From contig NZ_FMYY01000030.1 of assembly GCF_900101595.1 (NCBI RefSeq), positions 1 to 64,000 of the forward strand: a DNA stretch of 64,000 nucleotides, given 5' to 3'. A program made the position numbers and the translations under genes. Each line of letters starts with the position of its first letter. Within the stretch, counting starts at the first letter, position 1. A model generated the notes under the pieces. That model saw nothing but the letters and a program-made list of their open reading frames with translations. It was not told where the DNA came from and ran no database searches. This document shows, piece by piece, positions 15,687-24,835 of this stretch. Origin of the DNA: Paenibacillus sp. cl123. Lineage in GTDB: Bacteria > Bacillota > Bacilli > Paenibacillales > NBRC-103111.

Positions 15687-18600
15687 ATGAACGATATCAT
15701 GTTTCCTTGGGTAAGATTCTGGTGTTCTAGGAAAGGCACCATCAACCTATCTGATGACGGATACCTTTACAATCCCGAATCCGAATATGGGCCCATATTT
15801 AATGAACATGTTGTTTCCTTTGATAAGATATCAGAGGTGCCTTGCTTAGTATTGTTGGGAGAGCCGGGTATTGGAAAAACAGAGGCTTTGCGAAACGTTG
15901 CTGATAAGGAAGGAAATCATACTCTGAGAATTGATCTCCGTTCGTATGGAACGGAGGAGCGATTGATCAGAAATGTATTCGAAAATCCTTTGTTTTTAGC
16001 ATGCTTAAGGGGAGAACGCACTTTACATCTCTTTTTGGATAGTTTGGATGAGTGTTTACTACAGCTCAATTATGTAGCAGGTTTGCTGGCAGAAGAGTTT
16101 CAAAAACATAAAGACAATTCGAATTTGAAGAACCTTTATCTGAGAATTGCATGTCGAACGGCAGATTGGCCGAGTCTACTCGAGCGTGAGCTAGGGAAGA
16201 TATGGGGAGATGAAAATATTCAAATCATGGAACTGGCTCCTTTGCGACGAGTGGATGTTTATAGCGCCGCGAGTTCATTCGAAATAGATGCGGATAAGTT
16301 TATGAGCGAAGTATCCGAGAAGGAAGTAGTTCCCCTGGCAATTAAGCCTGTTACGCTAAAATTCCTTTTGAACCTTTATAAGCAACACGGAAGCTTTCCA
16401 TCTACACAAAAGGAGTTGTACATGCAGGGATGCGAGCTGCTTTGTGAAGAAACAAATGAAAGCAGAGTTTCATCTCAGCATGTAGGAAATTTAAGAGCTA
16501 AAGATCGTTTAAGGATAGCCTCCAGGATTGCAGCTTTAATGGTTTTTTCTAATAAGTATGCGGTGTGGCGAGGAATTAATTTTGGTAATATTCCTGATGA
16601 AGATCTTACCCTAGGAGATATTTCGGGCGAATCTCTGCGGCAAAGCGATATACTTTTGAAACTGTCAGAATCGGAAATTGAAGAAACTCTCTCGACAGGT
16701 CTATTTACTTCGAGAGGTTTGAACCGATTCGGGTGGGCTCATCAAACCTATGCAGAGTTTTTAGCGGCCTGGTTCATTACACAGCATGAACTGTCTACTA
16801 CGCAAATTATGAGTTTAATAGAACATCCGCTTGGTGAAGAACGTAAGCTTGTACCTCAACTTCATGAGGTTTCGTCCTGGATATCAATGATGAATGTCGA
16901 TGTCTTTCGTCAGATTACTGAGCAAGATCCGCAAATCCTTCTTCGAAGTGATGTAGCAAGTACAGACGTTGGGGATAAAAGAATGTTAGTTGCAAGCCTG
17001 TTGGAACTATATGATGCTGAAAAAATAATGTATTGGGACTCTGAGGAATATTTTTATAAATTAAAGCATCCTTCCCTTGCTGAACAAATTAAAACGTATG
17101 TGATAGACCAGCGGCATAGTAATGTGGCGCGGCGTGCCGCTATTCGAATAGCAAAAGCATGTCAATTAAGTGTGCTACAGGAGGACTTGTTTAGAATTGC
17201 GTTAAATCAGGACGAGGAGTACCAATTACGGGTACAAGCAGGATATGCACTATGTGAATTAGCAGAGGGGGAGAATACAAAGCGATTAATTCCATTAGCT
17301 AAATCAGAGGCAGGGGAAGACGCTGACGATGAACTGAAGGGGGTGGCACTGCATGCTTTGTGGCCCCAATATATTTCCGGTGAAGAACTATTTGCATGGC
17401 TAACTATTCCAAAACGCAGAAAATTCACTGGAGCATACAGAATGTTTTTAAACTTTGAAGTTTTTGATAAGCTACAAGCGAGCGAACTGCCTTTCGCGTT
17501 GCGATGGGTACTAACAGTGGTTGCGAATTATCAACAAATTGATCACCGTGTTGATGATTTAATTTTTGGCATTATGAATAAAGCAGGGGAGCATCTTGAT
17601 CAGCCTGACGTTCTAATGGCGTTTACTAATGTTATTCGAGTGAGATTGGAGCATTTTGATGATTTTAGATACATCAGTGATTTATTGCAAAGGCATACGA
17701 TTCGTAGGTCGATTCTTTGTTCACTAATAAACAATGAAGCTTCACATGAAGTAGTTGAAACATCTGCAATTAATTGGCTTATTAGGCCGGAAGATTTCTC
17801 ATGGATGATTGAACGGCTTCAGGAAGAACTGGCTACAGAACTACGACGAAAATGGATTGGTCTAATCCAAAGGAGATTTGATACGACTGATTCTAGTCAA
17901 GTGGATTTACTTTTCCACGCTATGCAGAACAACGAAATGTTGGCAGCACAATGTCAAATTTATTTTCAAAGTATTCCGTTACATTCCGAACAAGCTCGAG
18001 AATTAAAAAAATATTACACTCGCATAAATCCATGGCAAAATCCAAGGCCTGCCCATCCTCCGATCCATCCGCCTATTCTTGAAAGAATAGGTCAGCGTCT
18101 CAATGAATTTGAGGCAGGAAATCTAGATGCTTGGTGGTTATTAAATTGGGAGTTAGGAGTTGATGAGGAGAGCAGGCGTGTTGAAGAATTTGTACCAAAT
18201 ATTAAGTCGTTACCAAATTGGGAAAAAGTAAGTTTTTCTGATGAAGTGCGTATTTTATCTGCTGCGAGAAAATATTTGCTTGACAAAAAAACAGAAGCTG
18301 ATGAGTGGTTTGGAACAAACATTTGGCATAGGCCTGCTATGTCAGGGTATAGAGCGCTGAGGCTGGTCTACGAACAAGATTATGGATTTTTATTATCGTT
18401 AGCATCCGTGTATTGGGAAAACTGGACACCCGTTATTTTAACGCAATGGGTAACATCGAGAAGCGACGAAGAAATGATACGTCATCAATTGCTGAAGTTG
18501 GCCTATGATCAAGCTCCTGATAAAGTGATATCAAATCTGTTACAACTTATTCTTAAAGAGAACGAACAAGATTCTAATGTGTTTATTATCAGTGCTATGA

Positions 18601-19865
18601 AGGAATGCTGGGATGCCCAATTAGGTAAAGCCGTTTTAAATATGCTAATGACCCGTAGCTTAGCTCCAGAATCTGTGAAATGCTTACTTGATGGGCTACT
18701 AGGGCACCAAATAAGAGGATCAGAGGAATTTGCCAAGTCTCTCATCTCTTCTGAGTTATTAAATGAAGAAAATTCACGTGAAAAAGCTGTAATTGCTGCT
18801 ATTTTGCTTTTAAAGAATCTCCCGACCGTAGGCTGGGACACAGTTTGGTCATTAAAAGAATCTCAACCGGATTTTGTTAAAAATACGTTTCTTTCACTTT
18901 CAAATAGATTCGAAGGATATAGCTTGCTTCATCATTTACCCGATGTAGCACTCGCTGATTTGTATATCTGGCTAGTACAGCAGTTCCCTTACCATGAAGA
19001 TCCGAATCATGATGATGACGAGATGGCGCATTTTGTAGGTCTTCGTGAAGAGGTAGCTGAATTTAGAGATAAGCTTTTACGCTATTTGTCTAGTAAAGGA
19101 ACACTGGAATCCTCCAATCAAGTTGCTCGAATAGTTGCAGCGCTGCCAGAGCTTCCGTGGTTAAAGTGGAAATTAGTAGAAGCACAAAATGCTACACGCC
19201 GGGACACATGGTCCCCGCTGAGTCCTAAAGAAATCATCCAATTAGCAGGGAATAGGCACAGCAGGCTGGTTCAAAGTGAACAACAGCTGTTAGAGACCTT
19301 AATTGAATCACTTAAGAGACTTGAGCAAAAGCTGCATGGAATTACGCCTGAAGTAAAATGGCTTTGGAATGAAGTTGGTAGAAACCTCTACCGCCCCAGA
19401 TCAGAGAACGATTTTTCGGACTATGTAAAACAGCATCTGGAAGAGGACCTTGTGGGCAGGGGGATTGTAGTCAATCGTGAAGTAGAAATACGCAGCAGCG
19501 CAGGGTCAATGCCAGGAGAACGTACAGATATTCATGTCAATGCCGCTTTGTCTGAGCATACAAAAGGAGCTTTTGAAGTCATTACAGTCATCGTCGAAGT
19601 CAAAGGAAATTGGCATCGGGAACTTTTTCAAGCCATGGAGACACAACTGGTCGGGAGATATTTAAAAGAGGGGAAATGTAAGTTCGGGCTGTACTTAATT
19701 GGTTGGTTTGAAAGCTCAATTTGGGATAACGAAGATAGGCGTAAATCTGCGATTCCATCATGTGGCCTTGAACATACCAAAAAAAGATTGATAGGCCAGT
19801 CGACTAGTTTATCTGAGCTAGAAGGGACAACTGTTAGATCATTCGTCATGAATCTACATCTATAA
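15687..19865 (+). CDS. NACHT (STAND) NTPase with C-terminal PD-(D/E)XK nuclease domain
   Basis: 1392 residues, ribosome site AGGAGGA. The NTPase lies near the N-terminus: Walker A GEPGIGKT (58-65) and Walker B LHLFLDSLDE (113-122) with the DxxDE form typical of NACHT proteins. A winged-helix region ends with GWAHQTYAEFLAAWF (about 349-363), the usual close of NACHT modules. Residues about 420-1180 are helical and HEAT/ARM-like, the expected sensor. The C-terminus has ERTDIHV (D1281) and VIVEVKGNW (E1304, K1306) with a following Gln helix, an intact-looking PD-(D/E)XK nuclease core. STAND NTPases oligomerise when their sensor binds a target, often a phage protein, and activate an effector. Low-GC codon use unlike the flanks suggests transfer. 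Confidence 0.85.
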   Translation: MNDIMFPWVRFWCSRKGTINLSDDGYLYNPESEYGPIFNEHVVSFDKISEVPCLVLLGEPGIGKTEALRNVADKEGNHTLRIDLRSYGTEERLIRNVFENPLFLACLRGERTLHLFLDSLDECLLQLNYVAGLLAEEFQKHKDNSNLKNLYLRIACRTADWPSLLERELGKIWGDENIQIMELAPLRRVDVYSAASSFEIDADKFMSEVSEKEVVPLAIKPVTLKFLLNLYKQHGSFPSTQKELYMQGCELLCEETNESRVSSQHVGNLRAKDRLRIASRIAALMVFSNKYAVWRGINFGNIPDEDLTLGDISGESLRQSDILLKLSESEIEETLSTGLFTSRGLNRFGWAHQTYAEFLAAWFITQHELSTTQIMSLIEHPLGEERKLVPQLHEVSSWISMMNVDVFRQITEQDPQILLRSDVASTDVGDKRMLVASLLELYDAEKIMYWDSEEYFYKLKHPSLAEQIKTYVIDQRHSNVARRAAIRIAKACQLSVLQEDLFRIALNQDEEYQLRVQAGYALCELAEGENTKRLIPLAKSEAGEDADDELKGVALHALWPQYISGEELFAWLTIPKRRKFTGAYRMFLNFEVFDKLQASELPFALRWVLTVVANYQQIDHRVDDLIFGIMNKAGEHLDQPDVLMAFTNVIRVRLEHFDDFRYISDLLQRHTIRRSILCSLINNEASHEVVETSAINWLIRPEDFSWMIERLQEELATELRRKWIGLIQRRFDTTDSSQVDLLFHAMQNNEMLAAQCQIYFQSIPLHSEQARELKKYYTRINPWQNPRPAHPPIHPPILERIGQRLNEFEAGNLDAWWLLNWELGVDEESRRVEEFVPNIKSLPNWEKVSFSDEVRILSAARKYLLDKKTEADEWFGTNIWHRPAMSGYRALRLVYEQDYGFLLSLASVYWENWTPVILTQWVTSRSDEEMIRHQLLKLAYDQAPDKVISNLLQLILKENEQDSNVFIISAMKECWDAQLGKAVLNMLMTRSLAPESVKCLLDGLLGHQIRGSEEFAKSLISSELLNEENSREKAVIAAILLLKNLPTVGWDTVWSLKESQPDFVKNTFLSLSNRFEGYSLLHHLPDVALADLYIWLVQQFPYHEDPNHDDDEMAHFVGLREEVAEFRDKLLRYLSSKGTLESSNQVARIVAALPELPWLKWKLVEAQNATRRDTWSPLSPKEIIQLAGNRHSRLVQSEQQLLETLIESLKRLEQKLHGITPEVKWLWNEVGRNLYRPRSENDFSDYVKQHLEEDLVGRGIVVNREVEIRSSAGSMPGERTDIHVNAALSEHTKGAFEVITVIVEVKGNWHRELFQAMETQLVGRYLKEGKCKFGLYLIGWFESSIWDNEDRRKSAIPSCGLEHTKKRLIGQSTSLSELEGTTVRSFVMNLHL

Positions 19866-19919
19866 GTTGAATTTTTTAGTTAGGCATAGGAGGGTCAACA
19901 CATGCTGACTTTCTTATGC

Positions 19920-20231
19920 CTAACTGCTGCTGTATTTCCGAAAAACCTGTAAGGCTTCTTCAAGGAAGCCTTCTTCCCGTTCTGTAAGCTCTTTTCGAGT
20001 ATAAGTTTGGTATCCATTGGCGTTAAATTCATGAATTTCCGTTCGGCCAAGTAGATAATCCAGGCTGACTTCAAAAAAATCTGCAAATACAATTAAAGTA
20101 TGAAAATCAGGTTCTCTTGTGCCTTGCTCATAATTGGCAATTTGTGCTCTGCTAAATCCTAAGCGTTCAGCCAGTTCGTACTGGCTAAGACCTTTATTGG
20201 TTCTGACTTCTGCCAAGCGTTTTCCGAACAA
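19920..20231 (-). CDS. XRE-family HTH repressor
   Basis: 103 residues. Helix-turn-helix at residues 5-60 of the Xre/CI type: RLAEVRTNKGLSQYELAERL, then GFSRAQIANYEQGTREPD. A short acidic helical tail follows (TEREEGFLEEALQVFRKY). It converges on the NACHT gene (stop 54 bp away) and diverges from the small gene at 20395. The intervening 160 bp carries two copies of a GGACACAAA-type site around a sigma-A promoter, so it most likely represses that promoter and itself. It may be unrelated to the NACHT module. Confidence 0.85.
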   Translation of the reverse strand: MFGKRLAEVRTNKGLSQYELAERLGFSRAQIANYEQGTREPDFHTLIVFADFFEVSLDYLLGRTEIHEFNANGYQTYTRKELTEREEGFLEEALQVFRKYSSS

Positions 20232-20284
20232 GCAGATACACCTCCATCCACATTATAGAAAACTACGTTCCTATCCACCATAAA

Positions 20285-20358
20285 GGACACAAATAGTTTC
20301 TTTTATTTGACAATTATCAATTATTATATGTATAACGGACACAAAATGAGTCTTTTAT
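20285..20358 (+). promoter_or_regulatory. Promoter flanked by two direct operator repeats
   Basis: GGACACAAATAGTTTC plus TTTTAT (20285-20306) and GGACACAAAATGAGTC plus TTTTAT (20337-20358) are direct repeats 52 bp apart, about five helical turns. Between them are TTGACA (20307-20312) and TATAAC (20331-20336) with 18-bp spacing. The repeats would cover the upstream edge of the -35 and the start site, as expected for looping repression by the adjacent XRE protein. Confidence 0.6.
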
Positions 20359-20394
20359 GTGATGTTCATTGATGTCACTTTTTGGAGGTCAGCC

Positions 20395-20742
20395 ATGCTC
20401 AAACAAACCTCATCTTGCCCGCTCATTACCATAACCCCGCATATCAGCGAAGCTACACATTGGATGCCCTTACCTGATGAACGATGGACAGCAGATAACG
20501 ATGCTTGGAGCGGTGTCAGACCGGATAAGCATTATCGCCTGTTTTACGATAAGTATGACCGAGAGTATGTGATCGTCAACGACCGAGGACAACTTTCCAT
20601 GATTTACTTAGCTCATCACGGCCTTTATCTGATCAATGGACATCAAGATGCCGCAGCTGACAACTCTATTGAATCCATTGCACAGCCAGGCTTGACTGAG
20701 ACAAACTTCATTTCATTCGGTTCAGTTCAGGGGAAGGATTGA
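20395..20742 (+). CDS. Hypothetical protein, 115 aa
   Basis: ATG 20395 has TGGAGG six bases upstream; the frame stays open to 20359 but without a ribosome site and across the operator repeat. The protein is soluble and Trp/Tyr/His-rich in its middle (HWMPLPDERWTADNDAW, then HYRLFYDKYDREYVIVNDRG). I do not recognise the family. First gene after the XRE-controlled promoter, with the next gene 3 bp after its stop. Confidence 0.6.
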   Translation: MLKQTSSCPLITITPHISEATHWMPLPDERWTADNDAWSGVRPDKHYRLFYDKYDREYVIVNDRGQLSMIYLAHHGLYLINGHQDAAADNSIESIAQPGLTETNFISFGSVQGKD

Positions 20743-20745
20743 GCT

Positions 20746-20952
20746 ATGGGGCACTCCAGAAAGTTACAGTCTTTGATACAGGGTCGATTGGAAGCCGCAC
20801 TAGCACAAGTTGAACAGCAGGAGGATACAGCTCGTCTTCGAGCTATGGAGCAAGCTTCGTATGCAGCAATGAAGCGCAGCATGAGCAAGAGGGAGTTGGA
20901 TAAGTTTATAGCATGGGAAGAGATCTACTGGATCTCAATATCGTTGAACTGA
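20746..20952 (+). CDS. Hypothetical protein, 68 aa
   Basis: Short, helical and charged protein (LIQGRLEAALAQVEQQEDTA, then RAMEQASYAAMKRSMSKREL). Ribosome site GGAAGGA (20733-20739) overlaps the previous stop, so the genes are coupled. The last codons (IAWEEIYWISISLN) overlap a further small frame. No family recognised; small overlapping genes behind an XRE promoter are typical of phage-like or integrative-element regulatory segments. Confidence 0.5.
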   Translation: MGHSRKLQSLIQGRLEAALAQVEQQEDTARLRAMEQASYAAMKRSMSKRELDKFIAWEEIYWISISLN

Positions 20953-21026
20953 AACAGATGTATCAGCAGGGAGTACGAGACGGAGTGAACGAATGCGAGT
21001 CCAGAGGAACAGAGCCTTCATGCTGA
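20913..21026 (+). CDS. Possible 37-aa protein overlapping the previous gene
   Basis: ATG 20913 opens a frame reading MGRDLLDLNIVELKQMYQQG, then VRDGVNECESRGTEPSC and a stop at 21024. It overlaps the upstream gene by 40 bp in a different frame. The sequence looks like a real coiled or helical peptide and continues the coupled series, but the ribosome site is weak. A frameshift joining it to the upstream gene is an alternative: together they would make one protein of about 95-100 residues. Confidence 0.35.
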   Translation: MGRDLLDLNIVELKQMYQQGVRDGVNECESRGTEPSC

Positions 21027-21121
21027 ACTGTTTATACATCCTTGTCTAGCTCATCTGCGTCTATTTTCTATACGCAATGGGGAGCGGTGAGTTTGAAGTT
21101 GAAGCGCTGCCGTTACAACCC

Positions 21122-21163
21122 AAAGAAACGGCCTCGGCCCCATGAAATTCAGGACTAAGGCCG
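21122..21163 (-). terminator. Terminator of the GGDEF-EAL gene
   Basis: Read on the minus strand: CGGCCTT ... GAGGCCG hairpin (21163-21129) followed by TTTCTTTG. It lies 30 bp after the stop of the minus-strand gene. Confidence 0.6.
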
Positions 21164-21191
21164 CTTTGCCTTCCCAGCATTCTCTCTTGAA

Positions 21192-24100
21192 CTACCCTTT
21201 CTGAAAAAACCGAACCACCTCGGCCTCAGGAAGCGGCTTGCTGAAGAGGAAGCCCTGGACGGCCTGGCATTGCAGGCTTTGCAGATGGGCGAGCTGCTCC
21301 TCGGCTTCGACCCCTTCTGCAATTACGTACAGCCCCAGATTCCGGCCAAGCTGAATAACGGATTGGACGATGGCCTTGTCCTCGGCATCCTCGGGAATAT
21401 CCTGAACGAAGGAACGGTCGATTTTGAGCGTATCGATCGGCAGCTTCTTCAAGTGATTCAGGGACGAATAGCCTACGCCGAAATCATCCAGCGAGATGCG
21501 GATCCCCATCTCCTTCAAGGCATGGAGCGTTTGCAGGGCAATCTCCGGATTGCTCATGACGGTGCTCTCGGTTATTTCGATCCCGAGATAGTGAGGGGGA
21601 AGCCCGGAGTCCGTCATCGCCTGGGAGATATAGACGGCCAGATTCGGTTGTCTGAACAACATCATGGAAACGTTGACGGATACGGGCACCGGCTTATACC
21701 CTTCATCCAGCCAACGCCTGAGCTGTCTGCAGGCTTCCCGGATGACCCATTGGTCCAATGTTTTGATCAAGCCGCTTTCTTCCGCGAGCGGGATGAATTT
21801 GGCGGGAGGAATTGGCCCCCATTCCGGATGCGACCAACGAACCAGCGCTTCGAGGCCGATGATGTTCTGAGTAACCGAATCGATTTGCGGCTGATAGTGC
21901 AGCTTCAGCTCTTCGTTCGAAAGGGCTCGTCTCAGGCTGACCTCCAGCGACAACAGCTGCGGCGAAGAGTCCTCCTGAACCGGGGAGAACACCTGAAAAT
22001 TGTTTCTCCCCTGCTCCTTGGCGCTGTACATGGCTTGATCCGCATGCTTGATCAAGGTATGGATATCCTTGCCGTCGCGCGGACAGAAGCTGATGCCGAT
22101 GCTTACGGTAATATATAGCTCGAACCGGTCCAGGAAAATAGGCGCGGACAGTTCGAGTATGATCTTCTGAGCAATGACGGCGCTATCCTCCGGGTGATTT
22201 AATCCGTCCAGAAGAAGGATGAACTCGTCTCCGCCCGTTCTGGCCACCGTATCGCTTGTCCGCAAACAGGCGTTCAGACGTTCGGCGACCACATTAAGCA
22301 CTTGATCGCCTACGGAATGGCCGAGCGTATCGTTAATGCGTTTGAATCGGTCCAGATCAAGGAACAATACGGCAAAGGTATTCCCGCTCCGCATCGCTTT
22401 CTCCATCCGTTCGTAGAGAAGCAGGCGATTCGGCAGCCCGGTAACCGCATCGTGGAAGGCTTGATGCTGAAGCTTGGCTTCCAGCTGCTTTTGAAGTGTT
22501 ACGTCCTTGAATACGCCGATATAGTAAGCGATCGATTGCGCGCCGTCCTTAACGCCGGTAATGGTGATCGACTCCAGGAAGACGTCTCCGTTCTTGCGCC
22601 GGTTCCAGATCTCCCCCTGCCAGCTGCCGTGGCTGCGAATACTGCTCCACATCTGATCATAAAACGCCCGGTCATGCTTGCCCGAGCTCAAGATTTTGGG
22701 GGAAGCCCCTACGATATCCTGCTCTTCGAACCCCGTAATCTGCGTGAAAGCGGGATTGACATATTGAATCATCTGACGGTTATCCGTCACCATGATGCCG
22801 TCCGCAATATTCTCGAATACGGTGACGGCGAGCCTCTCTTTCCTCTCCGCCAGCCTCATCTCCGAGAGACTGCGCGCGATGGTGGAGTAAAATAACAGCT
22901 CGTTTTTCTCGTTGCGGTGACTCATAATAGCCTGGGATACCGGAATCTCCTCGCCACGCTTCCCCAAAAAGGCCGATTCGCCGTTCCACATGCCGTGCTC
23001 CTCCGCTTCGGGCAGGGCTGCGTTCAGCAAAACGTCCTTGGCCCAGGCCGGATGCGTCTCGGCGACCGAGATGGCGGACAGGTCGGCATCGTCGGCGATT
23101 CCCAGCATGGTTCGCGCCGTCTTGTTATAATAGAGAGCTTTCCCGTCAGCGGAAGCCATGGCGATGAAGTCGGACGCGGATTCGATGATCGAAGCCAGCG
23201 CCTGCTGATTTTGCTGCTGCTTGATCCGCTCCGTTATATCTCGGAAAACAAGAACGGTCCCGATCATCTCCTGCTGCTCGCCGATGATCGGAGAGACGCT
23301 GTACTCGGTGGTGACCCAGCGTTCTTCATGGGGCAGGAATACTTCGCTCGGCTTAATGCCGCTGGATTGTCCGGAAGCCAGACAGCTTTTAACCGGATGG
23401 TCATAGCTCTTGATTTTGAACAGCGCTTCGATGGCCATGCCTGCCATAGCCTGAGCGGATAGCCGGAAGAATGCCGCCGAAGCGGGATTGGCATAGGTAA
23501 CGCTGCCCAGCCGGTCGGTAATGATGACGGCGTCATAAATGCTTTCCAAGGTTGCATGAAGATGATTCTGCGCGTTGCGGGTCTCGCCTTCCTTTTGTCG
23601 CAGTAAGGCTGGCGGCGTGTGAAGATGAGGCCACAGCACAGCACGGAAGATCAGGGAATACGCGGCAATCTTGCATATATGCGCCAGAAGAATATGAATC
23701 TCCGAGTTATTCTGATAGAACGTCAAGGAAGCCTCGCTGACGAGAGCGAGGAGAAGCGCGATGAACACGAGCCGTTTATCGAATGGCTGCCCCTGCCGCT
23801 GCTCGGTCTTACGCTGCACGAGCAGCACCGACAGCACAAGCAGCGCCAGTATGGGAAGCTCCACAGCCAACCTGAAGGACGCATATTCCCATACCTTCAG
23901 CAGAGAAGGGGAGAGCCAATCCTCAAGATGTACCGCCAGCACGTAGGCTGCGACTGTTAGCAGGAGTCCTCCCCCGGATATGACGTGATGGGTTCTTGTC
24001 TGCGGGCGTGATGTCCGCGTCCAAGGGTAAGCAACGATCGTGAGCAGGGAGAGAGCGACCAGAGAGCGGGCGGCCAGCCCGAAAACAACGGCCGTATGGG

Positions 24101-24392
24101 GGCCGTTATATAACAGCAGTCCGGGCATGCCGTTGTAAGACAGCATGTGAGCGAACTCCAGCAAGCCCACGCAGAGAAACAGCGAAGACAGGGCTTGGGC
24201 GAATGGGGATACTCTGATCCGGGCAGAAATCCAGCCGCCCAGGAAGATCATGACGGAGAGAAGAACGGCGATCGTCTCCAGCGTTGTATGCAGGATGAGA
24301 CTCCAGTGAGTCGGCAATTGCCCGGCAGGCAGCAGGAAGGGTAGGACCAATGCGATCATAATTAGGAGTATGTTAGCAGCCATCCTCGACAT
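21192..24392 (-). CDS. Membrane-bound GGDEF-EAL c-di-GMP enzyme with PAS domains
   Basis: 1066 residues. The N-terminal 250 residues contain about eight helices and resemble the MASE3 sensor (LLEFAHMLSYNGMPGLL). Three PAS domains follow at about 275-390, 395-515 and 520-640. The GGDEF domain keeps GGDEF (720-724) and an inhibitory site RTSD five residues ahead. The EAL domain keeps EALVRW (848-853) and DDFGVGYSSL. Both synthesis and breakdown of c-di-GMP look possible; EAL output could dominate. Ribosome site AAAGGGG before ATG. A TATAGT box stands about 60 bp upstream. Monocistronic. Its signal is unknown. Confidence 0.93.
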   Translation of the reverse strand: MSRMAANILLIMIALVLPFLLPAGQLPTHWSLILHTTLETIAVLLSVMIFLGGWISARIRVSPFAQALSSLFLCVGLLEFAHMLSYNGMPGLLLYNGPHTAVVFGLAARSLVALSLLTIVAYPWTRTSRPQTRTHHVISGGGLLLTVAAYVLAVHLEDWLSPSLLKVWEYASFRLAVELPILALLVLSVLLVQRKTEQRQGQPFDKRLVFIALLLALVSEASLTFYQNNSEIHILLAHICKIAAYSLIFRAVLWPHLHTPPALLRQKEGETRNAQNHLHATLESIYDAVIITDRLGSVTYANPASAAFFRLSAQAMAGMAIEALFKIKSYDHPVKSCLASGQSSGIKPSEVFLPHEERWVTTEYSVSPIIGEQQEMIGTVLVFRDITERIKQQQNQQALASIIESASDFIAMASADGKALYYNKTARTMLGIADDADLSAISVAETHPAWAKDVLLNAALPEAEEHGMWNGESAFLGKRGEEIPVSQAIMSHRNEKNELLFYSTIARSLSEMRLAERKERLAVTVFENIADGIMVTDNRQMIQYVNPAFTQITGFEEQDIVGASPKILSSGKHDRAFYDQMWSSIRSHGSWQGEIWNRRKNGDVFLESITITGVKDGAQSIAYYIGVFKDVTLQKQLEAKLQHQAFHDAVTGLPNRLLLYERMEKAMRSGNTFAVLFLDLDRFKRINDTLGHSVGDQVLNVVAERLNACLRTSDTVARTGGDEFILLLDGLNHPEDSAVIAQKIILELSAPIFLDRFELYITVSIGISFCPRDGKDIHTLIKHADQAMYSAKEQGRNNFQVFSPVQEDSSPQLLSLEVSLRRALSNEELKLHYQPQIDSVTQNIIGLEALVRWSHPEWGPIPPAKFIPLAEESGLIKTLDQWVIREACRQLRRWLDEGYKPVPVSVNVSMMLFRQPNLAVYISQAMTDSGLPPHYLGIEITESTVMSNPEIALQTLHALKEMGIRISLDDFGVGYSSLNHLKKLPIDTLKIDRSFVQDIPEDAEDKAIVQSVIQLGRNLGLYVIAEGVEAEEQLAHLQSLQCQAVQGFLFSKPLPEAEVVRFFQKG

Positions 24393-24835
24393 AGGACCCC
24401 TTTAATGGCAAATTTTAAATGCAGAATACTTTTTTATAGGTATTTCATCCTACTATAGCATAGACATAATTCGGGATGAATAGGGGAAATCCCTATAAAT
24501 TTGTCAGGAAGGAGGCTGCGCTGCGCATTAGGTGCTGATTGCGGAGGATCACGCGGTATAGGGGATTTCCCGATTGTGGCTGCCGGCATGGCACCCAACG
24601 AGTATCGCAGACAATTGCCGGATAGAGAAGGATACACGGGGCAACGGCAGACGGAATAGGTAATGAGGCGCAGATAATCTAAAAAATTTAGGAAATCTTT
24701 ATCATAAACTGTAGAATTATAGTTTCATATGCTATATAATTCCTAATATTACCACTAGTCTTGCTAGGTTCTGAAGATGGCGGGCTGCTGGAGGATTGTT
24801 CATTGATAAATTCATAATTTTAGGGAGGAAAGCTC
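24393..24835. other. Intergenic region between c-di-GMP enzyme and SLH protein
   Basis: Divergent promoters of the two flanking genes lie here. The left side carries TATAGT on the minus strand near 24453, and AT-rich sequence precedes the SLH gene. I looked for a c-di-GMP riboswitch and saw none. 24532-24558 encodes VLIAEDHAV, the usual start of response regulators, but the frame stops at once; perhaps a scrap of a lost gene. Confidence 0.4.

Noticed and set aside
24532..24558. Response-regulator start (VLIAEDHAV)
   Set aside because: The frame ends one codon later and nothing else of the domain is visible; chance or a tiny scrap.
24700..24835. c-di-GMP riboswitch before the SLH gene
   Set aside because: Looked for because a GGDEF-EAL gene is adjacent; no GEMM-like core seen.
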